Assembly (NCBI RefSeq): GCF_008271745.1
Contig: NZ_VKKZ01000023.1
Span: 186,001 to 250,000, forward strand
Length of the DNA: 64,000 nt
Origin: Rufibacter glacialis
Lineage (GTDB): Bacteria > Bacteroidota > Bacteroidia > Cytophagales > Hymenobacteraceae
Reading direction: 5' to 3'
The notes beneath the pieces were generated by a model. The model made no database searches, had not been told where the DNA came from, and worked only from the letters and a program-made list of their open reading frames with translations. Shown one piece after another: positions 16,621 to 27,086 of the stretch; position 1 is the first letter of the stretch; each line of letters starts with the position of its first letter. Both the position numbers and the translations under genes were made by a program.

Positions 16621-19071
16621 CTAGCTGGCTTTTTTCTTGGGAGCAGCGGCTTTCTTGGTTGTGGCTGCTTTAGTGGTAGTTCCTTTCTTAGCCGCCGTTT
16701 TCTTAGCTGGGGTTTTCTTGGCGGCAGGGGCGTCTGCGGAAGGGGCAGCCTTTTTCTTGAAGCCTCCCCGCGCGGGTTTGTCCGGAGTGGCCTCTGCTAA
16801 TTCAAGGCACTGTTCCAAGGTGAGTTCTGATGGTTCCTGCCCCTTGGGGATTTTGACGTTCTTTTTGCCCACGCAGATGTAGGGCCCAAAGCGGCCATTG
16901 AGTACCGTCACTTCTGGGTTTTCAGGGAACGTCTTGATCATTTTCTCGGCATCTGCCTTGCGCTTGGCTTCAATCAAGGCAATGGCCTCTGGCTCCGTTA
17001 CCAGGAGCGGGTCCAGGTCTTTAGGCAAGGAATAGAACTTGCTGTTGTGCTGGATGTAGGGACCAAACCTGCCAATGGCAGCCTTCATGTCCTTGCCTTC
17101 AAACTCACCTACCACGCGCGGCAACTTGAATAATTCCAAGGCTTGCTCCAGGGTGATAGACTCAATGAATGTGCCTTTCCGAAGACTGGCATACACCGGC
17201 TTTGCATCCGTTCCTTCCACTTCCTCGCCTAACTGTACATAGGGGCCAAAGCGGCCTAGTTTGGCGATTACCTTCATGCCGGAAACCGGGTCAACCCCCA
17301 ATTCACGGGCGCCACTCACAGTAGAGCGTTCTACGTTGGCGCTGGTTTCAATGGTTTGATGGAAGCTTGAGTAGAACGTGTCCAACATCTTGTCCCATTG
17401 CTTTTTACCCGCGGCTATCTCATCAAACTCTTCTTCTACCCTGGCCGTGAACGAGTAGTCAATCACGCTCTCAAAGTGGGCTACCAGAAAGTCAGTCACC
17501 ACCATGGCAATGTCGGTGGGGAAAAGCTTGGCTTTCTCGGCGCCGGCCATCTCGGTTTTCTTCTGGGTAGAGATCTGGTCCTGCTCCAGGGTGAGCACGT
17601 TATAAGCTCGTTCCTTTCCTTCGCGGTTGTCTTTTTCCACGTAACCCCGCTTCTGGATGGTGGAAATGGTAGGTGCGTAAGTAGAAGGACGGCCAATGCC
17701 CATCTCCTCCAGTTTCTTCACCAGGCTTGCCTCGGTGTAGCGCGGGGCGGGGCGGCTGAACCGCTCGGTGGCCTGCATCCGCTGGAAACCCAAAGTTTGC
17801 CCTTCTGTTAACGGCGGCAGCATTCCTTTCACGTCATCGTCGGCGAGTTCCTCGTCATCCGTGGACTCGGTGTACACCTTCAGGAACCCTTCAAACTTGA
17901 TCACCTCTCCGGTGGCAACTAACCGCTCGGGCTGGCCGCTGATGGTGATGGTGGCGGTGGTTTTTTCAATCTCGGCATCGGCCATCTGCGAGGCGATGGC
18001 GCGTTTCCTGATCAGGTCATACAGGCGTTGCTCGTTGCGGTCAGAACTAACCTGTAAAGCGGCAAAATCAGTGGGCCTGATAGATTCGTGGGCTTCCTGC
18101 GCTGATTTTGATTTCGTTTTGTACTGGCGGGTCTTCACGTAGTTTTCCCCAAAGGAGCGCGAAATCTCAGCGGCAGCCGCGGTCATGGCATCCTGTGACA
18201 GGTTCACAGAGTCGGTACGCATGTAGGAGATCTTTCCGGCCTCATACAGGCGCTGGGCCACCTGCATGGTCTGGGCCACGGAGAAAGAGAGCTTACGGCT
18301 GGCTTCCTGCTGCAGGGTAGAGGTGGTAAAGGGCGGTGCGGGGCTGCGTTTAGTGGGCTTTTTCTCCAAACTCTCTATAGAATAGGAGGCACCCATGCAA
18401 CGCTGCAAAAAGTCTTCGGCCTCGGCCTGGGTTTTAAAGCGGGTATTCAGTTCCGCTTCCAGGCGTTTTCCGCCGGCATCAAACTGGGCTACTACTTTAT
18501 AAGCAGAAACCGACTTGTGGCGCTCAATCTCGCGCTCGCGTTCCACTACCACCCGTACCGCCACGGACTGCACGCGGCCAGCGGAAAGCCCGGTCTTTAT
18601 TTTCTTCCAGAGCACCGGAGATAGCTCAAACCCTACCAGGCGGTCCAGCACACGACGGGCCTGCTGGGCGTTCACCAGGTTCACGTCAATAGCCCGGGGA
18701 TTCTCAATGGCATTCAGGATGGCGCTTTTGGTGATCTCCCGGAAAACGATGCGGCGGGTCTTGGCTTCTGAGAGGTTCAGGGCTTCAGACAAGTGCCAGG
18801 AAATGGCTTCCCCCTCACGGTCCTCATCGGACGCTAACCACACAACTTCCGCTTCCTTGGCTAATTTCTTCAGTTGCGAGATCACTTCCCGCTTATCGGC
18901 GCTGACCACGTAGGTGGGCTTGAAACCGTTCTTGATATCAATGGCATTATTGTCTTTGGGGAGGTCACGCACGTGCCCGAAGCTCGACTTCACAATGAAA
19001 TCTTTACCCAGGTACCCTTCAATGGTCTTGGCCTTGGCCGGCGACTCCACAATTACTAGGTTTTTTATCAT
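16621..19071 (-). CDS. topA: DNA topoisomerase I with lysine/alanine-rich histone-like tail
   Basis: 816 residues from the ATG at 19071, where the conserved KNLVIVESPAKAKTI begins; a longer frame from 19098 is rejected because a -7-like CATCTTTG box lies at 19107-19114. TOPRIM domain: VESPAKAK and DEDREGEAISWHL. The active-site tyrosine is in SYMRTDSVNLS. C-terminal topo repeats appear three times as GRFGPY (YVQLGEE, YIQHNSK, YICVGKK). Instead of zinc fingers, the last 50 or so residues are an AAKK/TPAKK/TAAKK-type basic tail like that of H1-like proteins. The enzyme relaxes negative supercoils behind polymerases. It is transcribed alone. Confidence 0.96.
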   Translation of the reverse strand: MIKNLVIVESPAKAKTIEGYLGKDFIVKSSFGHVRDLPKDNNAIDIKNGFKPTYVVSADKREVISQLKKLAKEAEVVWLASDEDREGEAISWHLSEALNLSEAKTRRIVFREITKSAILNAIENPRAIDVNLVNAQQARRVLDRLVGFELSPVLWKKIKTGLSAGRVQSVAVRVVVEREREIERHKSVSAYKVVAQFDAGGKRLEAELNTRFKTQAEAEDFLQRCMGASYSIESLEKKPTKRSPAPPFTTSTLQQEASRKLSFSVAQTMQVAQRLYEAGKISYMRTDSVNLSQDAMTAAAAEISRSFGENYVKTRQYKTKSKSAQEAHESIRPTDFAALQVSSDRNEQRLYDLIRKRAIASQMADAEIEKTTATITISGQPERLVATGEVIKFEGFLKVYTESTDDEELADDDVKGMLPPLTEGQTLGFQRMQATERFSRPAPRYTEASLVKKLEEMGIGRPSTYAPTISTIQKRGYVEKDNREGKERAYNVLTLEQDQISTQKKTEMAGAEKAKLFPTDIAMVVTDFLVAHFESVIDYSFTARVEEEFDEIAAGKKQWDKMLDTFYSSFHQTIETSANVERSTVSGARELGVDPVSGMKVIAKLGRFGPYVQLGEEVEGTDAKPVYASLRKGTFIESITLEQALELFKLPRVVGEFEGKDMKAAIGRFGPYIQHNSKFYSLPKDLDPLLVTEPEAIALIEAKRKADAEKMIKTFPENPEVTVLNGRFGPYICVGKKNVKIPKGQEPSELTLEQCLELAEATPDKPARGGFKKKAAPSADAPAAKKTPAKKTAAKKGTTTKAATTKKAAAPKKKAS

Positions 19072-19222
19072 ATGGGATTTGAGTGGGGCTATGCCCAAAA
19101 ATTTTTCAAAGATGTAGTAATTTTTTGAGACAATCCAACCACTATCTTTATGCCGATTGTTCCCAGAAGGTTAAATAATATACCTTGAGGGGGTAAAAAG
19201 GTTTTTTTAGTCCATTTTCGCC

Positions 19223-19699
19223 ATGAAGAATCTCTTATTGATGCGGCATGCCACAGCGGCAGACAAAGCCATAGGGCAACTTGATATTGACCGGGAGATT
19301 TCCCTGTTAGGACAACGGCAGGCAGGGGAGGCCGGCCTCTGGCTCAAAGACCAGAAACTCCAGCCCGACCTGATCCTGTGCAGTCCGGCCGTGAGAACCC
19401 AGATGACGCTGGAGAACGTGGTAGAGCAATTAGGCCGCAAAGTACCGGTTCAACTGGAGCATGACCTCTATTATGGCTCTGAAAGCGACCTGCTCAGCCT
19501 GTTGCACGGCGTGGCCGAAGAGGCAGACACCGTGCTGGTCATCGGCCATAACCCCACCATCAGTTTTTTCGCCTCTGACCTGGCGCATGAAGAGGTGAAC
19601 TTTCAGCCGGCCACCATTGCGCATCTGCATTATAATGGCTTTTCCTGGGAGAACCTGAGGGCCAACACCTGCAAGCTTCATGGCTTATACCGGGAGTAG
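19223..19699 (+). CDS. sixA: SixA-type histidine phosphatase
   Basis: 158 residues. The N terminus LLLMRHATAAD carries the catalytic RHG-like motif of the histidine phosphatase superfamily (RHA, as in SixA). LILCSPAVRTQMT and VLVIGHNPTISFFAS, with the second catalytic histidine, complete the fold. SixA of E. coli dephosphorylates histidine-phosphotransfer proteins; whether this one acts on the CheA phosphotransfer domain encoded 9 kb downstream is unknown. It has its own 150-base upstream region and is divergent from topA. Confidence 0.88.
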   Translation: MKNLLLMRHATAADKAIGQLDIDREISLLGQRQAGEAGLWLKDQKLQPDLILCSPAVRTQMTLENVVEQLGRKVPVQLEHDLYYGSESDLLSLLHGVAEEADTVLVIGHNPTISFFASDLAHEEVNFQPATIAHLHYNGFSWENLRANTCKLHGLYRE

Positions 19700-19821
19700 A
19701 TTTTTGTTTTAAGGGTTCTTTGCTGAAAAGAGGCATAAAACCATAGAGAGGCCTTGAATTATTTGTAGTTTAGCGGCTCGTCCCACACCAGGAAATATTT
19801 TTCCTTTTTTTACTGTAACCA

Positions 19822-20571
19822 ATGGCAGCAACTATCGTATCGGTCATCAACCAAAAAGGGGGTACTGGTAAAACCACCACTACCATTAACCTGGGGAGTG
19901 CCCTTCAAAAACTGGGCAAACGCGTGTTGTTGATTGATCTTGACCCCCAAGCCAACCTGTCTTATTCCTTGGGAATCACAGAGCCTTCTGCTACCTTAGC
20001 AGAGGTGTTTGCCGGCAAGGTGAAACTCACTGATTGCCTGCAGGAAACCAACGGGCTTTTTGTGGTCCCTGGTTCCAATGACCTGGTAGATGTAGAGATT
20101 TCCTTAGTGAACCATGAGGAGCGGGAGCGTTTCCTGCAGCATTTTCTGGAAGAAGTGACTGGGTTTGATTATATTCTCATTGATTGTCCCCCAAGCCTGT
20201 CTTTGCTTACAGTAAATGCCTTGTCCACCTCGCATGAGGTGCTGATTCCGCTACAGATGGAAGTGCTCACGCTGCAGGGCCTGGGGCAGATCCTGAACAC
20301 GGTGCAACAGATCAAGAAAACGCTGAACGCCAAGCTGAAGGTCAAAGGAATTGTGGTGGTGATGTACGATAAACGCCGTAAATTAAGTGCCGAGATAGAA
20401 GATTACCTGAAAGAGAACATAGACGAATATATTTTCCAGCAGCGCATCAGACTGAATGTGAAACTGGCAGAGGCGCCTTCCTTTGGGCAAAGCGTCCTGG
20501 ACTATGATGCTTCCTCTTACGGGGCAAAGGATTATCTGGGTTTAGCCAAGGAATTTGTGGCACTTCCTTAG
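19822..20571 (+). CDS. Orphan ParA/MinD-family ATPase at the head of the chemosensory locus
   Basis: 249 residues. It has the deviant Walker A KGGTGKTTTTINL, switch I LIDLDPQANLSYSLG, switch II YILIDCPPSLSLLT and the C-terminal SFGQSVLDYDASSYGAKDYLGLA of Soj/ParA proteins. No ParB or parS-like array was seen near it. It ends 131 bases before the giant receptor gene on the same strand. In Rhodobacter sphaeroides the ParA homologue PpfA segregates cytoplasmic chemoreceptor clusters, and in Vibrio ParC positions polar arrays, so a role in placing this array is a reasonable inference. A chromosome-partitioning ParA encoded with its ParB elsewhere is the alternative. The gap holds an acttccggaagt palindrome (20579-20590) and a gatgtc/gacatc hairpin (20615-20637). 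Confidence 0.9.
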   Translation: MAATIVSVINQKGGTGKTTTTINLGSALQKLGKRVLLIDLDPQANLSYSLGITEPSATLAEVFAGKVKLTDCLQETNGLFVVPGSNDLVDVEISLVNHEERERFLQHFLEEVTGFDYILIDCPPSLSLLTVNALSTSHEVLIPLQMEVLTLQGLGQILNTVQQIKKTLNAKLKVKGIVVVMYDKRRKLSAEIEDYLKENIDEYIFQQRIRLNVKLAEAPSFGQSVLDYDASSYGAKDYLGLAKEFVALP

Positions 20572-20702
20572 CAAGGATACTTCCGGAAGTCTTGTTTTAT
20601 TAGTAAATTGCGAGGATGTCTGATAATAGAGGACATCTTATATAAAATTATTGGCACGTTGTGGTGCAGTAGAGGTAAAAACGCTCTTCATTCAAAGAAA
20701 AG

Positions 20703-23700
20703 ATGGCTTTAGGGAAAAACTTGAAACTCAACAAGGATAAATTGATTGGGAAGACAGAAAACGGGACGCCTGTTGAAGCGTCTACGGAGGGCGCTGCCTT
20801 GGCTCCGGTAGAGAATCCGGCTAACGCGCAGCCTGAGGAAATGCCAGCCCAGGAGGTCGCTACCCCAGAGGTACACCTCCCTTTGGTAGAGACTAACGGA
20901 AGAACTGCTACCACAAAGGCCCGTGCAGGAGGAAAATCAGTGGAGAAGAAAGAAGAGAAAGAAGAAAAAGCCATCATAGAATCTGAGACCAATGATCAGG
21001 CCCGGAAAAGCAATTCTCCGCGCCAGACCACCCAGACGCAGGATTCTGATTATATCAACGAGCAGCTGAACCGGGTGCTTTACGCCCTGGACGCCTTCAA
21101 GAAAGGGGACGTCTCCGTACGCTTGACCAAACAGAATAACGACATCTTCTCTGAGATTGCCGAAGCCTACAACTCCATGGTGGAGATGATTGGCGGCGTA
21201 GGAGGAGAGGTGTCGCGGATCTCTAAAGTGGCCGGGGTAGAGGGTAACCTGAAAGCCCGGGCCTCTGCTGAGAGTGCTTCCGGTTTCTGGAAAGACATGA
21301 TCAACAATATCAACGGCCTGGTAGACTCCATCGCCGTTCCGGTATTGGAGGTAGGCAAGGTATTGAAGAACATCTCCCGGGGTAACCTGGATGAGACGTT
21401 CCAGATTCCGGTGTCCGGTGACTTTAAGGTCATGGCTGAAACCATCAACCGTACCATTGACAACCTGAACCTGTTTGCCGGTGAGGTAACCCGGGTGGCC
21501 CTGGAAGTAGGTACTGAAGGGAAACTGGGCGGACAGGCCTCGGTACCGAACGTAGCCGGTATCTGGAAAGAACTAACCGACAACGTGAACGCGATGGCCT
21601 CCAACCTGACGCTTCAGGTACGGGACATTGCGAAAGTAACCACTGCCGTTGCCCAGGGGAACCTGGATCAGAAAGTAACGGTAGACCTGAAAGGGGAAAT
21701 GCTTCAGCTGAAAGAGAACATCAACCAAATGGTGGACTCTCTGAACATCTTCGGGGATGAGGTAACCCGGGTAGCCCGTGAAGTGGGTACCGAGGGTAAA
21801 TTGGGTGGTCAGGCGAAAGTGCCGAACGTAGGCGGGGTTTGGAAAGACCTCACCGACAACGTGAACACCATGGCCTCCAACTTGACCTCGCAGCTGCGTG
21901 ATATTGCCAACGTAGCCACTGCGGTTGCCAAAGGCGACCTGACCCAGAAAATCACGGTAAACGTGAAAGGCGAGTTAGCCGAACTGAAGGACAACCTGAA
22001 CCAGATGGTGGACTCCCTCAACATCTTCGCAGACGAAGTAACGCGGGTGGCGAGAGAAGTAGGAACCGAAGGTATTCTGGGTGGCCAGGCCAACGTGCCA
22101 AAGGTAGCCGGGGTTTGGAAAGAGCTGACCGATAACGTGAACTCTATGGCGTCTAACCTGACCCTCCAGGTACGGGACATCGCCAACGTAGCCACCGCGG
22201 TGGCCCGTGGCGAGCTGAGCCAGAAGATCACGGTAAATGTAAACGGAGAGCTCCTTCAGTTGAAAGACTCTTTAAACCAGATGGTGGACTCCCTCAATAT
22301 CTTCGCCGGTGAGGTAACCCGCGTGGCCTTGGAGGTTGGTACCGAAGGTAAATTAGGTGGCCAGGCCTCCGTACCGAATGTGGGCGGGGTTTGGAAAGAC
22401 CTGACGGATAATGTGAACTACATGGCGTCTAACCTGACGCTGCAAGTGCGGGATATCGCCAACGTAGCGACCGCGGTAGCGAAAGGCGACTTGACCCAAA
22501 AAATCACCGTGGACGTAAAAGGCGAGCTCCTTCAACTGAAGGACAACCTGAACCAGATGGTGGACAGCCTTAACATCTTCGCCGGTGAGGTAACCCGCGT
22601 GGCAAGAGAGGTAGGAACCGAAGGTAAATTGGGTGGCCAGGCCTCCGTACCTAATGTGGGCGGGGTTTGGAAAGACCTCACCGACAACGTGAACTACATG
22701 GCGTCTAACCTGACGCTGCAAGTACGAGATATCGCCAACGTAGCTACTGCGGTAGCGCGCGGCGACTTAAGTCAGAAAATCACTGTTGGGGTAAAAGGCG
22801 AACTAGCTGAGCTGAAGGACAACCTGAACCAAATGGTGGATTCCCTCAACATCTTCGCTGGGGAAGTAACCCGCGTGGCGCTGGAAGTGGGTACGGAAGG
22901 TAAGCTAGGTGGCCAGGCCTCTGTGCCAAATGTAGCCGGTACCTGGAAAGCCCTTACTGACAACGTAAACTCCATGGCGTCTAATTTGACGCTGCAAGTG
23001 CGGGATATTGCCAATGTGGCCACTGCCGTTGCCCGCGGTGACCTAAGCCAGAAGATCACGGTGAACGTGAAAGGCGAATTAGCCGAGCTGAAGGACAACC
23101 TGAACCAGATGGTGGACTCCCTCAACATCTTCGCCGGCGAGGTAACCCGCGTGGCGAGAGAGGTAGGAACCGAAGGTAAATTGGGTGGCCAGGCTTCTGT
23201 GCCTAATGTAGCTGGAACCTGGAAAGCCCTTACAGATAATGTAAACTCTATGGCGTCTAATTTGACGCTGCAAGTAAGAGATATCGCGAACGTAGCTACT
23301 GCGGTAGCACGCGGGGACTTAAGCCAGAAAATCACCGTGGATGTGAAAGGCGAGCTCCTTCAGTTGAAGGACAACCTAAACCAGATGGTGGATTCCTTGA
23401 ACATCTTCGCTGGTGAGGTAACCAGAGTGGCGAGAGAAGTAGGTACTGAGGGTATCTTAGGTGGTCAGGCCAATGTACCTAACGTAGGCGGGGTTTGGAA
23501 AGACTTAACTGAGAACGTGAACTACATGGCCTCGAACCTTACCTCTCAGGTACGGGACATCGCCAACGTAGCTACTGCGGTAGCCCGCGGCGATTTGAGC
23601 CAGAAAATAACCGTGGACGTGAAAGGTGAACTTCTTGAACTGAAGAACAACCTGAACCAGATGGTGGACAGCCTCAACATCTTTGCGGATGAGGTAACCC

Positions 23701-26144
23701 GGGTGGCCCGCGAGGTGGGAACCGAAGGGAAACTAGGCGGTCAGGCCTCCGTGCCTAAAGTACGTGGTACCTGGAAAGAACTCACTGACAATGTGAACTC
23801 CATGGCGTCTAATTTGACGCTGCAGGTGCGGGACATCGCCAACGTAGCTACTGCGGTAGCGAAAGGCGATTTGACCCAGAAAATCACCGTGGATGTAAAA
23901 GGCGAGCTCTTAGAGCTGAAGAACATCTTAAACCAGATGGTGGACAGCTTGAACATCTTCGCTGGTGAGGTAACGCGGGTAGCTTTGGAAGTAGGTACCG
24001 AAGGGAAACTGGGAGGTCAGGCTTCTGTGCCGAATGTGGCCGGAACCTGGAAAATGCTCACCGACAACGTGAACTCCATGGCGTCTAACCTGACTTCTCA
24101 GGTACGGGATATTGCCAACGTAGCCACCGCGGTGGCGAAAGGTGACCTAAGCCAGAAAATGACGGTGAACGTGAAGGGCGAGATCCTTCAACTGAAAGAT
24201 ATTTTGAACCAGATGGTAGACTCCCTCAACATCTTCGCGGGTGAAGTAACCCGGGTGGCGTTAGAGGTAGGTACCGAAGGAAGATTAGGTGGACAAGCCA
24301 AAGTGCCCAATGTGGCTGGGGTTTGGAAAGACCTAACCGATAATGTGAATACCATGGCGTCTAACCTGACGCTGCAAGTGCGGGACATCGCCAACGTGGC
24401 CACCGCGGTAGCGAAAGGGGATTTGACCCAGAAAATCACCGTGAATGTACGGGGTGAGTTAGCTGAGCTGAAAGACAACCTGAACCAGATGGTGGACTCC
24501 CTCAACATCTTTGCCGGGGAAGTAACCCGGGTGGCGTTAGAGGTAGGTACCGAAGGAAGATTAGGTGGCCAAGCCAAAGTGCCGAATGTGGCTGGGATTT
24601 GGAAAGACCTGACGGATAACGTGAATACCATGGCCTCTAACCTGACGACTCAGGTACGGGGAATCGTGAAAGTAGTAACGGCGGTATCTAAAGGTGACTT
24701 AACTCAGAAACTGACCTTACAAGCCAAAGGTGAATTAGCAGACCTGGCGGATACCATCAACAGCATGGTGGAAGACCTGAACCGCTTAGCGGGTGAGGTT
24801 AGCCGGGTGGCCAGAGTAGCCGGGGTGGAAGGGAAGCTGACGGAGCGGGCCACCGTGCACGGTGTATCAGGTAGCTGGAAAGAGCTGGTAGATACCCTGA
24901 ATGATCTCTTAGAGTCCATCGTAACGCCAGTATTGGAAGTATCCCGTGTGGTACGTTCTATCTCTGAGGGTGATTTAACCCAAAAAGTAGAAATCCATAC
25001 CGCCGGTGATATTCTGGCTATGTCAAACGCCTTGAACCTGGCGGTAGACAACCTGAATGCCTTATTAGGTGAAATCAATGATTCTTCGCTCATCGTGGGC
25101 TCGTCTTCTGAAGAGATGGCTGCCAAAGGATTGGAGATGAACCGGGTAACGGTAGACGTAGCATTGGCCATGCAACAAATGGCAGAGGGTGCACAGAACC
25201 AAGCCTTGAAAACAGACCAGGCCTTCAAACTGATTGAAGAAATCATGAAGGCCACCAAAGAAACCGCCAACAAAGCGGATGTAGTGAACCGTTCAGCGGT
25301 AATGGGAGAGGAAACTTCCCAGTTGGGTCTGAAAACAGTGGCCGAGGTGGTACGCAACATGGAAGAAATCTCTTCTTCTGCAGCCCTGACCGCCAAAACC
25401 ATTGAAGTACTGAGCACCCGTAGCCAGGAAATCTCTAAATCACTGGGGGTGATCACGGATATTGCAGCCCAAACCAACTTACTGGCCCTGAACGCAGCCA
25501 TTGAGGCCGCCAGAGCCGGCGAGGCAGGACGTGGTTTCGCGGTAGTAGCCGAGGAAATCCGGAAATTGGCGGAAGGTTCGCGCAAATCAGCGAGTGAGAT
25601 CAATACGCTGGTAGATGATGTGAAGAAAGATACCTCTTCTGCCGCCGCGGCGATTGCTACCATGGAAGGGCGGGTATTGAAAGGAAAGAATGCCACGTTT
25701 GAGGCATCCGGGGCCTTTAAGAACATTGCCACCTCCAGCGGTGAGACGCTCCGCAGTGCCCAGGATATCTTGGTGTCTACCGAAGTACAGAAAACCTCTA
25801 TTGGCGACGTAGTGAAATACGTGGAAGAAGTGGTAGCCATTGCGGAACAGACGGCCTCTGGTACCCAGCAGGTAGCCGGAACCGCGAAGCAACTATCAGC
25901 TTCCATGCAGGAGATGACTTCTGCCTCTCAGCGTCTGAATGACATTGCAGATGACCTGCAGGGAAGTATTTCCGCCTTCAAGCTGGTGAACGGAAACCTG
26001 GTGTTCCCTAACCGCAACGCCCGCAAATTGTCAGCAGTGCCGGCGCCGCGCAAACGCTCCTTCACCGGAGACGAGGCCAACGACGTAGATTTTGACAATA
26101 AGATTGCGAGCAAAAAATCGTCTAAAAACAGAGGTCAGGAATAA
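20703..26144 (+). CDS. Giant soluble poly-HAMP methyl-accepting chemotaxis receptor
   Basis: 1813 residues. Residues 1-105 are charged and probably disordered, with a lysine-rich start ([17 protein letters not shown]) and a KKEEKEEK stretch. Residues 106-1393 are fourteen back-to-back units of exactly 92 residues; typical unit landmarks are [51 protein letters not shown] and [10 protein letters not shown] last HAMP (1394 to about 1455) leads into a coiled-coil MCP signalling domain whose hairpin tip is near 1586-1625 ([32 protein letters not shown]). No signal peptide or membrane segment is visible, so it should be cytoplasmic. The units closely resemble the poly-HAMP repeats of fungal group III hybrid kinases (Nik1 type). 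The stop overlaps the cheW start (TAATG). Confidence 0.95.
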   Translation: MALGKNLKLNKDKLIGKTENGTPVEASTEGAALAPVENPANAQPEEMPAQEVATPEVHLPLVETNGRTATTKARAGGKSVEKKEEKEEKAIIESETNDQARKSNSPRQTTQTQDSDYINEQLNRVLYALDAFKKGDVSVRLTKQNNDIFSEIAEAYNSMVEMIGGVGGEVSRISKVAGVEGNLKARASAESASGFWKDMINNINGLVDSIAVPVLEVGKVLKNISRGNLDETFQIPVSGDFKVMAETINRTIDNLNLFAGEVTRVALEVGTEGKLGGQASVPNVAGIWKELTDNVNAMASNLTLQVRDIAKVTTAVAQGNLDQKVTVDLKGEMLQLKENINQMVDSLNIFGDEVTRVAREVGTEGKLGGQAKVPNVGGVWKDLTDNVNTMASNLTSQLRDIANVATAVAKGDLTQKITVNVKGELAELKDNLNQMVDSLNIFADEVTRVAREVGTEGILGGQANVPKVAGVWKELTDNVNSMASNLTLQVRDIANVATAVARGELSQKITVNVNGELLQLKDSLNQMVDSLNIFAGEVTRVALEVGTEGKLGGQASVPNVGGVWKDLTDNVNYMASNLTLQVRDIANVATAVAKGDLTQKITVDVKGELLQLKDNLNQMVDSLNIFAGEVTRVAREVGTEGKLGGQASVPNVGGVWKDLTDNVNYMASNLTLQVRDIANVATAVARGDLSQKITVGVKGELAELKDNLNQMVDSLNIFAGEVTRVALEVGTEGKLGGQASVPNVAGTWKALTDNVNSMASNLTLQVRDIANVATAVARGDLSQKITVNVKGELAELKDNLNQMVDSLNIFAGEVTRVAREVGTEGKLGGQASVPNVAGTWKALTDNVNSMASNLTLQVRDIANVATAVARGDLSQKITVDVKGELLQLKDNLNQMVDSLNIFAGEVTRVAREVGTEGILGGQANVPNVGGVWKDLTENVNYMASNLTSQVRDIANVATAVARGDLSQKITVDVKGELLELKNNLNQMVDSLNIFADEVTRVAREVGTEGKLGGQASVPKVRGTWKELTDNVNSMASNLTLQVRDIANVATAVAKGDLTQKITVDVKGELLELKNILNQMVDSLNIFAGEVTRVALEVGTEGKLGGQASVPNVAGTWKMLTDNVNSMASNLTSQVRDIANVATAVAKGDLSQKMTVNVKGEILQLKDILNQMVDSLNIFAGEVTRVALEVGTEGRLGGQAKVPNVAGVWKDLTDNVNTMASNLTLQVRDIANVATAVAKGDLTQKITVNVRGELAELKDNLNQMVDSLNIFAGEVTRVALEVGTEGRLGGQAKVPNVAGIWKDLTDNVNTMASNLTTQVRGIVKVVTAVSKGDLTQKLTLQAKGELADLADTINSMVEDLNRLAGEVSRVARVAGVEGKLTERATVHGVSGSWKELVDTLNDLLESIVTPVLEVSRVVRSISEGDLTQKVEIHTAGDILAMSNALNLAVDNLNALLGEINDSSLIVGSSSEEMAAKGLEMNRVTVDVALAMQQMAEGAQNQALKTDQAFKLIEEIMKATKETANKADVVNRSAVMGEETSQLGLKTVAEVVRNMEEISSSAALTAKTIEVLSTRSQEISKSLGVITDIAAQTNLLALNAAIEAARAGEAGRGFAVVAEEIRKLAEGSRKSASEINTLVDDVKKDTSSAAAAIATMEGRVLKGKNATFEASGAFKNIATSSGETLRSAQDILVSTEVQKTSIGDVVKYVEEVVAIAEQTASGTQQVAGTAKQLSASMQEMTSASQRLNDIADDLQGSISAFKLVNGNLVFPNRNARKLSAVPAPRKRSFTGDEANDVDFDNKIASKKSSKNRGQE
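21018..24881 (+). repeat. 276-bp in-frame tandem repeat array (14 units)
   Basis: Unit boundaries recur every 276 bases with no insertion or deletion: 21294, 21570, 21846, 22122, 22398, 22674, 22950, 23226, 23502, 23778, 24054, 24330, 24606, 24882 (each begins just after the xWK codon pair). The first unit, 21018-21293, is divergent. Units at 21846-24605 are nearly identical by eye; those at the two ends of the array are more diverged. All lie inside the receptor gene. Assembly collapse or unit-number variation is possible here. Confidence 0.95.
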
Positions 26145-26644
26145 TGGAGTCTCAGAACATCAGAGATAAAAAGGAGAAGGTAGTAGAGGAGAAGGTGCAC
26201 CTGATTGTCTTTAAACTAGGCCTGGAGGAGTACGGCGTGCGCATTGACCAGGTAAAGGAGGTAACCATTACCCCTGAAATCACCCGCATGCCCAAAACAC
26301 CTTCCTTCATAAAAGGGGTCTCCAACATCAGGGGGGACATTATCGCTATTATGGACCTGGAAGAGCGCTTCAGAATTGAGCGCCCTTCCGGCTTGCCGCA
26401 CCAGCATACGTATACCTTGGTGATGGAAGCCAGGGAGTATACCATGGGCTTTATTGTACACGAGGTGCCCCAGTCTCTGACCTTGCCCGTATCCAGCATA
26501 GACAAAGCACCTTCCTTTATCCAGGACATCAACATCAATGAGAACTTCATTGAAGGCATAGGGAAGCATGAAGACCGGCTCATCATAGTGCTGGACATCT
26601 TCAAGATCCTTACTTCAGATGAAGTGATGCAATTGAAATCATAG
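26144..26644 (+). CDS. cheW: CheW-like coupling protein
   Basis: 166 residues. The CheW beta-barrel pattern is clear: LIVFKLGLEEYGVRIDQVKEV, ITRMPKTPSFIKGVSNIRGDIIAIMDLEERF, and the C-terminal FIEGIGKHEDRLIIVLDIFKIL. CheW links receptor hairpin tips to CheA in chemosensory arrays. The start ATG shares its A with the stop of the receptor gene (TAATG), so the two are translationally coupled and probably made in fixed proportion. A short charged N-terminal extension (about 17 residues, KKEKVVEEK) precedes the domain. Confidence 0.93.
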   Translation: MESQNIRDKKEKVVEEKVHLIVFKLGLEEYGVRIDQVKEVTITPEITRMPKTPSFIKGVSNIRGDIIAIMDLEERFRIERPSGLPHQHTYTLVMEAREYTMGFIVHEVPQSLTLPVSSIDKAPSFIQDININENFIEGIGKHEDRLIIVLDIFKILTSDEVMQLKS

Positions 26645-26668
26645 TGCTCATATTTGACCTTATTACTT

Positions 26669-27049
26669 ATGGAAATCACCGATAAAAAAAGAATACTGAT
26701 TGTAGATGATTCTTTCTACATGCGCACTATGTTGAAGAACATGCTGCTAGATGCCGGTTATGATGTAGTAGGGGAAGCCCCAGACGGAAAAACGGCGCTC
26801 CAGATGGCCAAAGACAAAATTCCGGATCTGGTGACACTAGACGTGATTTTGCCAGACAACACCGGCCTAGATGTGCTCAAGGGAATCAAACAGGATAACC
26901 CAGACATCAAGGTTGTGATTGTAAGTGCCGTAGGGCAGGAAGTGATCATGACCGAGGCCGCTGAATATGGCGCCTTGCACTACATCATCAAGCCCTTTTC
27001 AGAAGACAAAGTGCTGGAAGCGTTGAGCAAAGCCTTTCAAGGAGAATAG
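26669..27049 (+). CDS. cheY: CheY-like response regulator
   Basis: 126 residues from the ATG at 26669; an in-frame ATG at 26654 adds five residues and cannot be excluded. It is a single receiver domain with all functional residues: the acidic pair in LIVDDS, the phospho-accepting Asp in VTLDVILPD, the switch Ser in VIVSAVG and the Lys in YIIKPF. There is no output domain, so it acts by binding a partner. It follows cheW by 24 bases. As the only stand-alone regulator in the locus it is the probable target of CheA and of the CheC phosphatase. The physical output (gliding, pili or something else) is not encoded here. Confidence 0.92.
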   Translation: MEITDKKRILIVDDSFYMRTMLKNMLLDAGYDVVGEAPDGKTALQMAKDKIPDLVTLDVILPDNTGLDVLKGIKQDNPDIKVVIVSAVGQEVIMTEAAEYGALHYIIKPFSEDKVLEALSKAFQGE

Positions 27050-27086
27050 CAGAAAAGAACCTTACCTTCCGCCACCCTATCTACCC

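Noticed and set aside
21018-24881. Possible CRISPR-like or satellite array
   Set aside because: The 276-bp units are in frame, keep codon structure without indels and encode HAMP repeats, so this is coding sequence.
24704-25906. 400-codon open frame on the minus strand inside the receptor gene
   Set aside because: It is the antisense shadow of the repetitive receptor and MCP coding sequence, with no recognisable domain. The same applies to the smaller minus-strand frames at 22772-23335 and 24188-24631.
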